DNA of 64,000 nucleotides from Sorangium cellulosum (GTDB lineage Bacteria > Myxococcota_A > Polyangia > Polyangiales > Polyangiaceae): NCBI RefSeq assembly GCF_002950945.1, contig NZ_CP012673.1, positions 8,074,501 through 8,138,500 on the forward strand. The letters are read 5' to 3'. Made by a program: the position numbers and the translations under genes. This document shows, piece by piece, positions 1 through 8,843 of the stretch. The notes under the pieces were generated by a model. That model did no database searches and was not told the DNA's origin. It worked only from the letters and a program-made list of their open reading frames with translations. The number at the start of each line of letters is the position of its first letter. Position 1 is the stretch's first letter.

Positions 1-14
1 CAAGGCTGCTTCAG

Positions 15-617
15 GTGCTCTCTCTCGTCGCCCTCGCCGCCGGGTGCGCCTCGGCCCCGGCCACGTCCGGCGGCGACGCCGCGCGGGGGGACATCTTCAG
101 CGCTGCCGGGCCGAGCGAGTTCATCCTGGTCTCCGCCCGGGGCGAGCTCGTCAGCGCCGACGTGGAGCCGGAGCGTGTCGTCGGGCCCGACGTGAACCTG
201 GGGCTCTACGACCAGGGGAAACCCGGGCGCCCGGGCGACGAGCGCGCCGGGCAGGCGATCCGGGGCATCGCCTTCAACCGGGCCGTGAGCGTCGCCACGA
301 CGGGCCAGCGCGCGGCCGGCGTGGTCGGCGCCATGCCGCTGGAGCTCACGGTGACCCGGGCGGAGGCAGGGCTTCGCGCCCGCGGCCTCGTGGCAGGCGC
401 CCTGTCCGACTACCGGCTGGACGAGCGGCAGCTCACCGGCGTCATCGGGCGCTGCAGCTACGATCTCGCGCGGGCGGGACGGGTCTACGAGGGGTCGCGC
501 AGCTGCGGAGGCCAGCCGCACCGGGTGACGGTCCTCGTGCCGCGGGCGCTCTCCGCGCCGTCCTCGTGGGGCGACGCCGCGCTCGCGACCGCTCTCGGGC
601 TGCTGCTGGGCGCGTGA
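15..617 (+). CDS. Putative lipoprotein, N-terminus near window edge
   Basis: Product of about 200 residues beginning at a GTG near the window edge. The N-terminus is a short hydrophobic stretch ending in a lipobox (LAAGC, Cys11), so it should be exported and lipidated. The mature part has two further cysteines (near residues 147 and 163) that could form a disulfide. No known domain is recognised. The signal peptide is short and lacks the usual basic residues, so the true start probably lies upstream of the window. The gene ends about 245 bases before the MoxR gene, and that gap holds nothing recognisable. The cell-envelope location is inferred from the lipobox only. Confidence 0.6.
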   Translation: MLSLVALAAGCASAPATSGGDAARGDIFSAAGPSEFILVSARGELVSADVEPERVVGPDVNLGLYDQGKPGRPGDERAGQAIRGIAFNRAVSVATTGQRAAGVVGAMPLELTVTRAEAGLRARGLVAGALSDYRLDERQLTGVIGRCSYDLARAGRVYEGSRSCGGQPHRVTVLVPRALSAPSSWGDAALATALGLLLGA

Positions 618-861
618 ACGCGCCGTCGCTCGCCTTGGCGCCGCGCCGCCCGTGACGGGCCACGCGGCGTGTAGGCCATGACAGGCCACGCAGCGGCTGC
701 TAGAGCTCGGGTCGTAGCGGCAGGGGAAACGCGCCGGATGCCCGCCGGGGACGGCGGGGTCGAGCCGCTGGGGTCCCCTGCCCTCGGCCTGCTTTTCGCG
801 CGCCTCGCGCGCTGCACCCACCCTCGATCCACCTCGATTCACCTCGCTCCACGTCGATTCC

Positions 862-2220
862 GTGACGAAGCCCAGATCCGATGGCAATGCGTCCGGCAGG
901 CCGGCCGCCGCTGCTTCACCCAGCCTCCTCGAGGGACGCTCCGCGCCCATCCCGGTCGGACCGCGGCTCGAGGCCGTGCTCGAGCTCGCCTACCGCGCCC
1001 GGCGCCCGGTGCTGCTCGAGGGGCCCACGGGCATCGGCAAGAGCGAGCTCGTCCGGCAGCTCGCCGAGCGGCTCGGCATTGCCACGGTGGTGCTCGACCT
1101 GAGCCTGCTCGAGCCGCCCGACCTCGTGGGCCTGCCGGTCATCCGGGACGGCCGGACCGCCTACGCGGCGCCCTCGGTGCTGCCGCAGGACGGCGCGGGC
1201 ATCCTGATGCTGGAGGAGCTCAACCGGGCGGAGCGGTACATCCAGCAGCCGGCGCTGCAGCTGCTCAGCGCCCGGCGGCTGCACGAGTACGAGCTCCCTC
1301 CGGGCTGGGTCTGCTTCGCCGCGGTGAACCCCGAGTCCGCGGACTACCAGGTGACGCCGCTCGATCGCGCCCTCCGCGCCCGGTTCCTCAACCTGAACGT
1401 CCGCGCCGACCGCGCGTCGTGGCTCGCGTGGGCGCAGGTGAACGCGGTGCACCCGGGCGTGATCGCGCTCGCGCAGGCGCACGAGCGCATCCTCGACGAC
1501 GTGCCGCCGCGCACCTGGACCTACGCGTCGCACGTGCTCGGCGCGCTTCGTGCGGAGGAGCTCGCCGACGGCGTGCTCCTGCGCGACGTGCTCGGCGGCT
1601 ACCTGCCCCCGAGCTGGGTCGAGCTGCTGCTCGCGTCGAAGGAGTCGTGGTCGTCGCGGCTGCCGTTCGATCTGCGCGCCCTGCTCGCCGACTACGGCCC
1701 GAATTCGCCCGCGGGAAAGGCGCTGCGCGCGGCGCGCGAGCGCGGGGAGACCGACCGCTTCGACGAGGTGACGACGCGGCTCGCGCCGCTGCTCGAGGGC
1801 CCGGAGGTGGGCGTGCTCGCCGCGCAGCGCAAGCTGTCGCTCGGGGCGTTCGAGGCGCTGCTCGCGGACCTGCCCGGCGACCACCGCGAGCGCCTCCAGG
1901 ACGCGCTCGGCGGCAACGCGACCGCGACGGTGCTCATCGACGTCCGCCCCGAGGAGCTGCTCCAGAACTACGCGGGCAGCGCCGCCGAGCAGAAGGTGCT
2001 CGCGTGGCGGGCCGACCCGGTGCGGCAGCACCGCGTGGGCCTCCTGGTGACGGCGCTGTCGGCGCACCTCGCGCAGCAGGCGAAGCTCGTCGAGGTGCGG
2101 CGGAGCAACGTCGCGCGGGCGTGCCTCGGGCAGGTGCTCGCGCAGCTGCCGGAGCGCTGGGCCCTCCGGCTCGCGGCGGCGCTGAAGAAGCACGGCGTCA
2201 CGCCGATCCGGCCGCAATGA
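862..2220 (+). CDS. MoxR-family AAA+ ATPase
   Basis: AAA+ ATPase of the MoxR type, 452 residues. A Walker A motif GPTGIGKS (Lys60) is followed by a Walker B-like ILMLEE near residues 114-119 and a sensor-1-like AVNPESADY segment. MoxR ATPases usually act as chaperone-like remodelers together with a VWA-domain partner. The stop overlaps the start of the downstream HExxH/VWA gene (ATGA), so the pair is translationally coupled, as is common for such families. The GTG start is the most upstream one that gives a sensible N-terminus; no strong Shine-Dalgarno sequence decides it. The substrate is unknown. Confidence 0.85.
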   Translation: MTKPRSDGNASGRPAAAASPSLLEGRSAPIPVGPRLEAVLELAYRARRPVLLEGPTGIGKSELVRQLAERLGIATVVLDLSLLEPPDLVGLPVIRDGRTAYAAPSVLPQDGAGILMLEELNRAERYIQQPALQLLSARRLHEYELPPGWVCFAAVNPESADYQVTPLDRALRARFLNLNVRADRASWLAWAQVNAVHPGVIALAQAHERILDDVPPRTWTYASHVLGALRAEELADGVLLRDVLGGYLPPSWVELLLASKESWSSRLPFDLRALLADYGPNSPAGKALRAARERGETDRFDEVTTRLAPLLEGPEVGVLAAQRKLSLGAFEALLADLPGDHRERLQDALGGNATATVLIDVRPEELLQNYAGSAAEQKVLAWRADPVRQHRVGLLVTALSAHLAQQAKLVEVRRSNVARACLGQVLAQLPERWALRLAAALKKHGVTPIRPQ

Positions 2221-3566
2221 AGGGGGCCAGGGAGGCCGAGAGGCGGTCGCGGGGGACCGCGGAGAGCGCGCAGCAAGCCGCGACTCCGGCCCAGGGAGCC
2301 GCGAGACCGACGCGGGGGACCGCCGAGCCGGCGCGGGACCCCGCCAGGGGCGCCGAGGTGCCCGAGGACGCGCTCGCGGCGTGGCTCGACGCGTTCGTGC
2401 GCGACCCCGGATTTCTCGAACGATATCCGTGTTATGCGGCGATCCTCGCGCGGCTCGCGCCGGTCGCGGACCCCTCGGTCAAGCGCATGGCGGTCTCGCT
2501 GTTCGAGGGGCGCTTCTTCCTCCACGTCAACGTGGAGTCGTTCATGAACGAGCCGCTGTTCCTGCGCGGCGTGCTGCTGCACGAGGTGCACCACGTGGCG
2601 CTCGGGCACCTCTGCCACCCGAAGTTCGCGGGCGCGGACGAGCCGGAGCTCATGGATCTCGCGCTGGAGATGTCGGCCAACGAGTACATCGAGGAGCCGC
2701 TGCCCGACCCGATCCGCTGGCAGCCGTACGCGCCGATCGGCCTGCGCGCCGGCCAGAGCACGCTCGAGCGCTACGAGCTGCTCGTGAGCGCCGCGCGGGA
2801 GGGGAAACTCGCGCAGCGCGGCGGCGAGTCCGTCGACGACCACCGCGTGCTGCGCCGCCCGTCGCGCGAGCCGGGCGCGGTGGAGCAGACGCGGCAGCTG
2901 CTGCTGCGCGCCGCCGAGGAGGCGGGCGGGCTCGCGGAGGGCGGGGATCCTGCGGCGCTGCCCGGCATGCTGGTCGCGGGCAAGTCGCCCGGCCGGCTGA
3001 TCGAGGAGCTCACGGACGTGCTCGGCCCGCGCGTTTGCCCGCTCGACTGGAAGACCGCGCTCCGGATGTTCGTGGCGCGGGAGCGCGCGCCGGTGCACAC
3101 GTACGCGCGCCCGAACCGCCGCTTCCCGGGCCGCGTCGGCGAGGTGCCCGGCAGGACGTACGCGCCGCGGGCGATCGCGAAGCCGTCGCTGCTCGTGGCG
3201 ATCGACACGTCGATGAGCATGCGCCGCGACGAGCTCGAGGAGATCGCGCGGCAGCTCCAGGCGATGAGCGAGGAGGCGCGCATCACGGTGGCCGAGTGCG
3301 ACACGGAGGTGAGCCGCGTCTACGCCTTCGACGGCCGCCTCGGGGACGTGGCCGGCCGCGGCGGCACGGACCTGCGCCCGGTGTTCGCGCCGGAGTTCCT
3401 GGCCGCGCGCCGCGTGGCCGGCGTGGTGTACTTCACCGACGGCGCCGGGCCGACGCCGCCGGCGCCGCCGCCGCTGCCGGTGCTCTGGATCCTGACGAAG
3501 CCGCTGGAGTTCACGTGCCCGTGGGGCGAGCGGGCGTGGCTGGAGCGGAAGCCGCGGCGGGGGTGA
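2217..3566 (+). CDS. HExxH putative metallopeptidase / VWA-like protein (DUF2201 type)
   Basis: 449-residue partner of the upstream MoxR ATPase, starting at an ATG that overlaps the ATPase stop codon. An Ala/Arg-rich N-terminal stretch is followed by a DUF2201-like region with HEVHH (His122, Glu123, His126), a zincin HExxH motif, then a C-terminal VWA-like domain with an intact MIDAS-type DTSMS (Asp330, Ser332, Ser334). In this family the metallopeptidase-like module and the VWA module are fused and act with a MoxR ATPase; the cellular target is not established. The reading frame stays open far upstream, but that stretch is antisense-like composition overlapping the ATPase and is not part of this gene. 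Confidence 0.83.
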   Translation: MKGAREAERRSRGTAESAQQAATPAQGAARPTRGTAEPARDPARGAEVPEDALAAWLDAFVRDPGFLERYPCYAAILARLAPVADPSVKRMAVSLFEGRFFLHVNVESFMNEPLFLRGVLLHEVHHVALGHLCHPKFAGADEPELMDLALEMSANEYIEEPLPDPIRWQPYAPIGLRAGQSTLERYELLVSAAREGKLAQRGGESVDDHRVLRRPSREPGAVEQTRQLLLRAAEEAGGLAEGGDPAALPGMLVAGKSPGRLIEELTDVLGPRVCPLDWKTALRMFVARERAPVHTYARPNRRFPGRVGEVPGRTYAPRAIAKPSLLVAIDTSMSMRRDELEEIARQLQAMSEEARITVAECDTEVSRVYAFDGRLGDVAGRGGTDLRPVFAPEFLAARRVAGVVYFTDGAGPTPPAPPPLPVLWILTKPLEFTCPWGERAWLERKPRRG

Positions 3567-3620
3567 GCCCGCGGCGGCGCGGGACGCGCGGGACGCGCGG
3601 GATGCCGGAAGGCGGCGCCA

Positions 3621-4061
3621 TCACTTGATCTGGTAGTGCAGCGCCCTCGCCTCGACCGCCATGCCCCTCGGGTCGCCCGGAACATAGAAGTACAGCTCTT
3701 CCTCGGAGCGTTTGCCGAGGTAGTCGATCGTCGCCTCGACCCGCTCGGGTTCCCGGGCTCCGGGCGGCGTGTACCGGAGCTCCACGCCGAGGTCGCCCAG
3801 CGTCTGCCTGCCGGCGTTCTTCACCCGGACCGGCAGGACCCACATCCCGCCTTGCTGCTCGGCCTGATCCGGCAGCGCCCGGACCTCCGGAACGACCGAG
3901 CCCTCGGAGTTCGTCAGCCCCGCGTACACCAGGAACACGGCCAGACCGAGGATCAATGCCGTGCTGACCGCGAGCGAGACCCACTCGGCCAGCTGCCGTC
4001 GAAAGCGCCTGTCCTGCCCGCCTCGGCCGGGGCCTTCCGCCTGCTTCTGCGCGTCGCTCAC
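3621..4061 (-). CDS. TIGR02588-like membrane-anchored protein
   Basis: 146-residue protein with one transmembrane helix near residues 28-48 (VSLAVSTALILGLAVFLVY) followed by an outward-facing beta-rich domain (PVRVKNAGRQTLGDLGVELRY). It resembles the conserved TIGR02588 family, which is repeatedly found next to TIGR02587 membrane proteins, as here. Its GTG start overlaps the stop of the upstream gene (GTGA), indicating a coupled two-gene operon. Function of the family is unknown. It converges on the HExxH/VWA gene with only about 55 bases between them. Confidence 0.75.
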   Translation of the reverse strand: MSDAQKQAEGPGRGGQDRRFRRQLAEWVSLAVSTALILGLAVFLVYAGLTNSEGSVVPEVRALPDQAEQQGGMWVLPVRVKNAGRQTLGDLGVELRYTPPGAREPERVEATIDYLGKRSEEELYFYVPGDPRGMAVEARALHYQIK

Positions 4062-4939
4062 ACCACCAGCCTTCCCGCCGCTCCGCCGACGATCGCCGGC
4101 AGGCCGAGGGTCACCACGCTGGCGACGAGCGTCGGCAGGTCGCCCGTCGTCTCGCGCTCTCCGACCAGGCAGAGCAGCGCCGTCGCGACCAGCAGCGAGA
4201 CGGCGCACGTCATCAGCGTCTCGAACGCCCGGCTCTGGAACACGCTCTTGACGTACACCTCGTGCCTTTCGAACCCCGAGGCGAACAGGATGACGTAACA
4301 CAGCGCCACGCTCACCCCGAGCATCACCAGCTGACGCCACGGGGAGAGCCGCGACGCGATCATCACGACCTCTTCGGTCGAGGCGATGTTCAGCGTGAAC
4401 AGCAGGGAGCCCGCCGCCGCCGCGGAGAAGTCGCGCAGGTCCGCCCGGAGCTGGAGCGCCTCCGGATCCCCCTCGGGGGCCTTGTCGTCCTGCTGGTCGT
4501 CTCCCGTGCGGGATTTGTCGCGGACCTGCGCGTTCGCGAACGCGACCCCGAGGCTCACCGCGGCCGCCTGGAGGAGGACCTTGCCGACGACCTCGCGGGG
4601 CGCGCTGCCCGGGGAGATCTCGCCGACCAGCGCCAGGATCGCGGCCGAGAGGACGATCCCGATCCCGACCGACGTCACCGCCTCGATGGCCGTGCCGAGG
4701 AGGGTGTCCTCGTTCCGGAAACCGGACGCCAGGGAGCACAGGAAGGTCACGACCAGCGTCAACGCGAGGATCGCCCCGAGGTGCCACTCCGGGAGCATCA
4801 TCCCGCGGAACCACATCTCCATCGTGTACAGGAGGGGCATCCCCACGATCGATCCGCCGGCGACGGCCGCGGTCAGATCCTTCGCCTCCTTGCGCCACCC
4901 GTGTGGGTCGTTCTTCCGCTGTGCTCTCGGCTCGGCCAC
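4058..4939 (-). CDS. TIGR02587-like integral membrane protein
   Basis: 293-residue polytopic membrane protein with about eight hydrophobic segments, of the TIGR02587 type; first gene of a coupled pair with the TIGR02588-like gene. A charged loop with DDQQDDK lies between helices near the middle. The GTG start at 4939 is preceded by AAGGG at a plausible distance. The frame remains open further upstream, but that DNA is a remnant of an Rpn-like gene in another frame, so the longer reading is rejected. Transport or signalling activity has not been assigned to this family; membrane location is the only secure statement. Confidence 0.75.
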   Translation of the reverse strand: MAEPRAQRKNDPHGWRKEAKDLTAAVAGGSIVGMPLLYTMEMWFRGMMLPEWHLGAILALTLVVTFLCSLASGFRNEDTLLGTAIEAVTSVGIGIVLSAAILALVGEISPGSAPREVVGKVLLQAAAVSLGVAFANAQVRDKSRTGDDQQDDKAPEGDPEALQLRADLRDFSAAAAGSLLFTLNIASTEEVVMIASRLSPWRQLVMLGVSVALCYVILFASGFERHEVYVKSVFQSRAFETLMTCAVSLLVATALLCLVGERETTGDLPTLVASVVTLGLPAIVGGAAGRLVV

Positions 4940-4955
4940 GTCGCCGGCCCTTGTA

Positions 4956-5072
4956 CACCATGTTCGCCCTGTCGAGCGGCCGCACGAAGGGCTCGACAGC
5001 TCCGCCGAAGCGCCCCGGCCACGAGAGCTTCTTGCGCGGCGCCATGTCGCGCTGCGCTTCGAGCACGAACGA
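4956..5072 (-). pseudogene. Remnant of an Rpn-like PD-(D/E)XK family gene
   Basis: A short fragment matching the core of the two Rpn-like genes further right. The translated piece VLEAQRDMAPRKKLSWP corresponds to VLEAQRDMAPRKKFSWP in both other copies, and at DNA level about 58 bases (5015-5072) match 8554-8611 and 12684-12741 with roughly two differences. The stretch after SWP (GGAVEPFVRP) looks like the later segment RGVIQPFVLGP of the intact copies, which suggests an internal deletion. It has no intact reading frame of its own and sits just upstream of the TIGR02587-like gene. Confidence 0.6.
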
Positions 5073-5306
5073 CCTTCCGGCGAGCGGGAGCGGGACCGTG
5101 AAGCGCGATGCGGCAACGCCAAGGGGGTCCCGGAGACGATCCGGATGGATCCCATCGACCACAAACCTGTCGAACATTTGCACCCTGACGAAACGCTGCC
5201 CGCTCCGGTCGTACGATTCCCAGCAATAAGCGTGATCGAACCGCCCTCCGCTGGGAATGGGCGTCTGATGGTGTCGTTCCGGCCAACCTGCTCCGAACCT
5301 CTCCCC

Positions 5307-5534
5307 CTAACGGCCCTCCTCCCCCTGTTGGTCGCGTGCGGCCACCGTCAAGGGCAGCTTCGCCGCTGCGCCAGCTCCGAGACCACCGGCTCCGAGGCTC
5401 TTCCCTCCGGACCCGGCTGGACCGGAGGCGTCGTCCGGGAAGAAATTCTCCTCATCGAGCGACGTCCGCCCACCGCAGGCGACTGCAGAGAACACAGCGA
5501 GGAAGCGGAGAGTTCGTGCTCGAGCGGAGCGCAT
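5307..5534 (-). pseudogene. Truncated lipoprotein, N-terminal fragment
   Basis: 75-residue reading frame whose first half looks like a genuine lipoprotein start: basic N-terminus, hydrophobic run, then VACGGRTSLDEENF. The CGGRTSL start is a recurring lipoprotein N-terminus in myxobacteria, from general knowledge. After about residue 45 the sequence becomes a low-complexity Gly/Ala run and stops, so the mature domain is missing. It lies in a 0.9-kb stretch of gene debris between the TIGR02587-like gene and the esterase. The rest of that stretch (5535-5823) shows no gene. Confidence 0.45.
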
Positions 5535-5835
5535 GGCCAGATCCGAAACTTGCTCCCCCGAGCCCCGGGAGCGCCGTTCTCATGGCTCAGTTCACGGGTC
5601 CTCGGCTTGACGGCGAACGAATCGCACTGCGCCCTGAAACGCCTCGTTCACGTGCCACTGGCATAGTCACAGCGCAAATTCGCACGCGTGACGAAGACAG
5701 CGCCACCAACGCAACCAACACACAGACTTCCCTACCGTCTGCTGTAAGCACGTCCTTTTTTCCCGCGCGTCACGCACTACGTGCCATGCACCGCGTGTCG
5801 CATTCCGCCACTGCACTGGAAACATGGAGGCCTTC

Positions 5836-7263
5836 ATGTCTGTCCGTTCTCGTGCCTCGCGCACATTAACCGCTCTCGCGGTTCCCGTCCTCGCCCTCTT
5901 GAACTTCCCTGGCTGCTCTTCAGAAATTGGATCCGGCGGTGCCGGGGGAGATGCTTCGGGCACAGGCGGCGGGACACCGGGCGGGAGCGGAGGAGTCACC
6001 ACGGGTGGAGGCTCCGCGACCAGCGGAGTCGCCAGTACGGGCGGCGGTGCTCCGACGGGTGGAACCGGCACGGGCGGCTCCCTGACTGGCGGGACCGGCG
6101 GGGCTGGCGGGCCTGGCGGCGGCGACTTCACGTGTACCCTGCCCACTTTGCCTGAGCCGAATGGTCTGACCGAGGTAAACCAGAAGCTCCCGGATCCGTT
6201 TACGTTCTTTGACGGAACGAAGGTCACCACCAAAGAACAGTGGGAGTGCCGCCGCAAGGAAATCCTGGCGATGGCAGCCAAGTACCTTTACGGTCCAGTC
6301 CCCTCCGAACCGGATGAAGTGACCGGAACCGTATCCGGAGCCACCGTTTCAATCACTGCCAGGGTGGGCGAGAAAACAGAGAGCTTCTCGGCGAGCATCA
6401 GCGGATCCGGCAGCGTGATCGCCCTCAAGCTGTCGGGCGGGGTTTTCCCGTCAGGCAGCAAAACGCTGTCGTTTGGAAGCGGCTTTGAAGGCAAGATAAG
6501 AAATCTCTTCGGCCTGTCCGAGCTCAACACCAATATCGCCAACGGATGGATGATTGACCGGGTGATGGACGTGCTGGAGCAGAACCCGGGCAGCGGACAC
6601 GATCCCACAAAGGTGATGGTCTCGGGATGCTCCGGATGCGGAAAAGGTGCTTACCTGGCGGGCGTCTTCAGTCGTGCACCGGTGGTTGTCATCGTGGAAT
6701 CGGGCGGCGGTGGCGTAGCCAACCTGCGTCAGGCAGAGTGGTTCAGACACGGTGAAGGTGGTGCTGTCTGGCAGTGTTCAGACGCCAAACCTCAGAGCAT
6801 CGACAACCTGGAAGACAGCGGCATCTGCGGCCCCTGGGTGACCAGCGCGGCCCGTTGGCTCCGGAGCGACCCCTCGAAGGTGTACAACCTCCCCTTTGAT
6901 ACGCACTTGATCCTGGCGACCATCGCTCCGCGGCATCTGGTGCACTTCACAAATGCCAATGGCAGGAACGCATGGTGTCACCTGGGTGGAACCTGCGAAG
7001 CGCTCTCCGCATGGGCAGCAAAACCGGTATGGAAAGCGCTCGGCGTCCCAGAGCGCATGGGTTTTCAGATGTACAGCGCGAACCACTGCGGCGCGTCGGG
7101 CTCTCAAACCGCCCTCGCTGGCGAAATGTTCAAGCGAGCGTTCGAAGGCAATACCAGCGCAAACACGGACGTGATGAACATCCTGGACAATGGCGTTCAG
7201 CAGCCGGTCAGCGAATGGAAAGACATGTGGGTTGACTGGGATATGGAGACAGTGCTGGAGTAG
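5836..7263 (+). CDS. CE15-like glucuronoyl esterase, secreted lipoprotein
   Basis: 475-residue putative carbohydrate esterase. The start at 5836 is preferred over the ATG 12 bases upstream because GGAGG lies five bases before it. A signal peptide ends in a lipobox (LNFPGC), then a Gly/Ser/Thr-rich linker of about 70 residues, then an alpha/beta-hydrolase domain related to CE15 glucuronoyl methylesterases, which cut lignin-glucuronoxylan ester bonds. The expected catalytic triad is present: Ser266 in GCSGCGKGAY, Glu288 in VESGGGG and His417 in SANHC. The family's usual GCSRxGK reads GCSGCGK here, so the Arg that normally helps form the oxyanion hole is replaced. Surface display for plant-polymer breakdown is inferred. 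Somewhat lower GC than neighbours suggests transfer. Confidence 0.78.
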   Translation: MSVRSRASRTLTALAVPVLALLNFPGCSSEIGSGGAGGDASGTGGGTPGGSGGVTTGGGSATSGVASTGGGAPTGGTGTGGSLTGGTGGAGGPGGGDFTCTLPTLPEPNGLTEVNQKLPDPFTFFDGTKVTTKEQWECRRKEILAMAAKYLYGPVPSEPDEVTGTVSGATVSITARVGEKTESFSASISGSGSVIALKLSGGVFPSGSKTLSFGSGFEGKIRNLFGLSELNTNIANGWMIDRVMDVLEQNPGSGHDPTKVMVSGCSGCGKGAYLAGVFSRAPVVVIVESGGGGVANLRQAEWFRHGEGGAVWQCSDAKPQSIDNLEDSGICGPWVTSAARWLRSDPSKVYNLPFDTHLILATIAPRHLVHFTNANGRNAWCHLGGTCEALSAWAAKPVWKALGVPERMGFQMYSANHCGASGSQTALAGEMFKRAFEGNTSANTDVMNILDNGVQQPVSEWKDMWVDWDMETVLE

Positions 7264-7430
7264 TGATGCCCTCGGGGGGCATGAAAGCCATTCTGGCCTT
7301 GCCCCCCCATTCGGCGTAGTTCCCGGGCGCCGGTCATTCGCCGTGCAGGCCCCGCTGATAGATTGGTGGGATGCGCCGGGGTGACCGCGTTCAGCGCCGT
7401 CGGGCCGACGGTATGGGCCCGGGCTTTCGC

Positions 7431-7787
7431 TCGCTGCTTGTAGGGGACAACCGTAGTGCGTCGCGATGGCCGGCGTGCTCGGAGGCCGGCAGCGACCAGG
7501 AGCGACGCTGCAAGAGCGAACGCTGCGTCGCGCGCGCCGCCGGGCGCCAGCGCGCACGCGACGCCGGAGGCGACGTCCGAGGTGGGCCGCGTCGCGCCGC
7601 CGCCGCCGCCCGCGCCGGAGCCCTCGCCGCCTGCGCCGCCGGTGTTGTCGCAGGCGCCACCGTCGTCGTCGTCGGCCTGGTCGGGGTCCGCCACGAGAAG
7701 GCAGCCGTCGTGGGCATCGGCGATGCCGTCATTGTCCGCGTCGTCGTCGCAGGCGTCGCCGAGTCCGTCGCCGTCGCCATCGTCGCA
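7431..7787 (-). pseudogene. C-terminal fragment of a TSP3-repeat / MYXO-CTERM-like protein, copy 1
   Basis: Without a start codon, the frame reads through Asp-rich calcium-binding repeats of the thrombospondin type-3 kind ([13 protein letters not shown], then [14 protein letters not shown]), a Gly/Ser linker, a hydrophobic segment ([15 protein letters not shown]) and an Arg-rich end. This order of linker, hydrophobic helix and basic tail is that of myxobacterial C-terminal sorting tails. Only the tail of a larger exported protein is present. The stop codon kept in copy 2 (TGA at 11587-11585) is CGA here, so translation would run on to 7197. Considered non-functional. Confidence 0.6.
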
Positions 7788-7903
7788 GGCAGAGGGTCGC
7801 GCAGCTCGGCCCCTGGGTCGAGCAGGACATCGGCCGCCTCTCGCGAACGATCAAGGGCTTCCCGGCACCTCGCACCTCGCTTCCGCAGCCCCCGTGGGGC
7901 GCT

Positions 7904-8783
7904 TCAGGAGAGCACGTCGGCGGCGGTCTTCGCTCCGAGGACGTTGTCGATCCACCGCTCGAGGGTCACGGTGTCGTCGCACGTTCGGATGCGGGCGCGA
8001 TCGTCCTCCGTGAGAGGGATCCCAGCCCGGGCGACCAGCCGCAGCAGGGCCTCGCGGAGGCCCTCGAGCTTCCCATCGCGCAGGCCCTTGAGCTCGCCCT
8101 GTCGGAAGCCCTTGAGCTCGCCCATTTCGATGAGCTTCTGGGCGAACGGGGGGAAAGTCGCCTTGCCTTCGCTCTGCCGCTCCATGACCAGCGCCTCCAG
8201 AGCCCGCCGCATGGGCTCGCGCAGCACGTTCCAGATGATCTGAAAGTACACCGCCGCGTGCTCGCGGTCGAGGCGCCCGAGCGCCTCGAACGCCGCCTCC
8301 AGCACGGCGAGCCCCTCCGGGCCGTTGCCGTGCGCCATCGCGGACAGGATCGAGAGCTCGACCTCCTTCTCCGCCACCGCCGGATCCGTCACCACGGGCA
8401 GGGTCGCAGGGCCCAGCACGAACGGCTGGATGACGCCGCGGCCCAGGCCGAGATCGATCTTCTCCGCCGCCCAGGCGGCTATCTCGGCGTCGATCGCGAT
8501 GACCAGGACGACCGTCGGGCTCTCCCGCTCGGCCCGGGCCACCGTGATGTACACCGGCCACGAGAACTTCTTGCGCGGCGCCATGTCGCGCTGCGCTTCG
8601 AGCACGATCGAGAGCACGACGGCTTCGCTGGCGTCGTGGAGCTCGAGCACCAGGTCCGCACGAAACTCCACCGGGATCAGCTGATCCAGCGTGGAGTCGG
8701 CGATCCGGACGCCGGCGTACGCGGGGACGTCGACGTGGAAGAGCAACGCGAGGAGGTGGGGCGCGAGGGCGGGGTTCTCGCGG
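7904..8783 (-). pseudogene. Rpn-like PD-(D/E)XK protein, copy 1, split by insertion
   Basis: This is the body of an Rpn-like gene missing its first 14 codons, which lie 2.6 kb away at 11383-11426. It keeps the putative nuclease core (FRADLVLEL ... LEAQRDMAPRKKFSW, matching a D...ExQ...K pattern) and the helical C-terminus with repeated GELKGLR/GKLEGLR elements. Compared with copy 2 it has one extra eight-residue repeat near the C-terminus. The frame stays open into the inserted DNA to 8908, so a chimeric protein with a foreign N-terminus could be made. Rpn-family proteins are recombination-promoting nucleases or transposase-like proteins; activity here is unproven. Confidence 0.72.
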
Positions 8784-8843
8784 GACCCTTCTGCGGTGCC
8801 GAACCGTTGCGAATCGTCGCTTCCAGCGGGATCTCGGGGGAAC

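Larger units (their letters stand above)
7360..8783. repeat. Direct repeat unit 1 (interrupted), Rpn-like gene plus TSP3 tail
   Basis: This 1.42-kb segment is nearly identical, base for base, to 11515-12953. Both begin at AGATTGGTGGGATG and carry, on the minus strand, an Rpn-like gene followed by the tail of a thrombospondin type-3 repeat protein. Unit 1 is cut at 8783 by an insertion and its last ~44 bases resume at 11383. Small differences between the units include a 24-base repeat expansion in the Rpn C-terminus and loss of the TSP3 stop codon in unit 1. Confidence 0.85.

Noticed and set aside
678-2216. Long N-terminal extension of the HExxH/VWA gene
   Set aside because: The extension overlaps the MoxR gene in another frame with shadow composition; the ATG at 2217 overlapping the ATPase stop is the natural start.
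7266-7282. ATGCCC/GGGCAT hairpin just after the esterase stop
   Set aside because: Six-base stem with no T-run; too weak to call a terminator.
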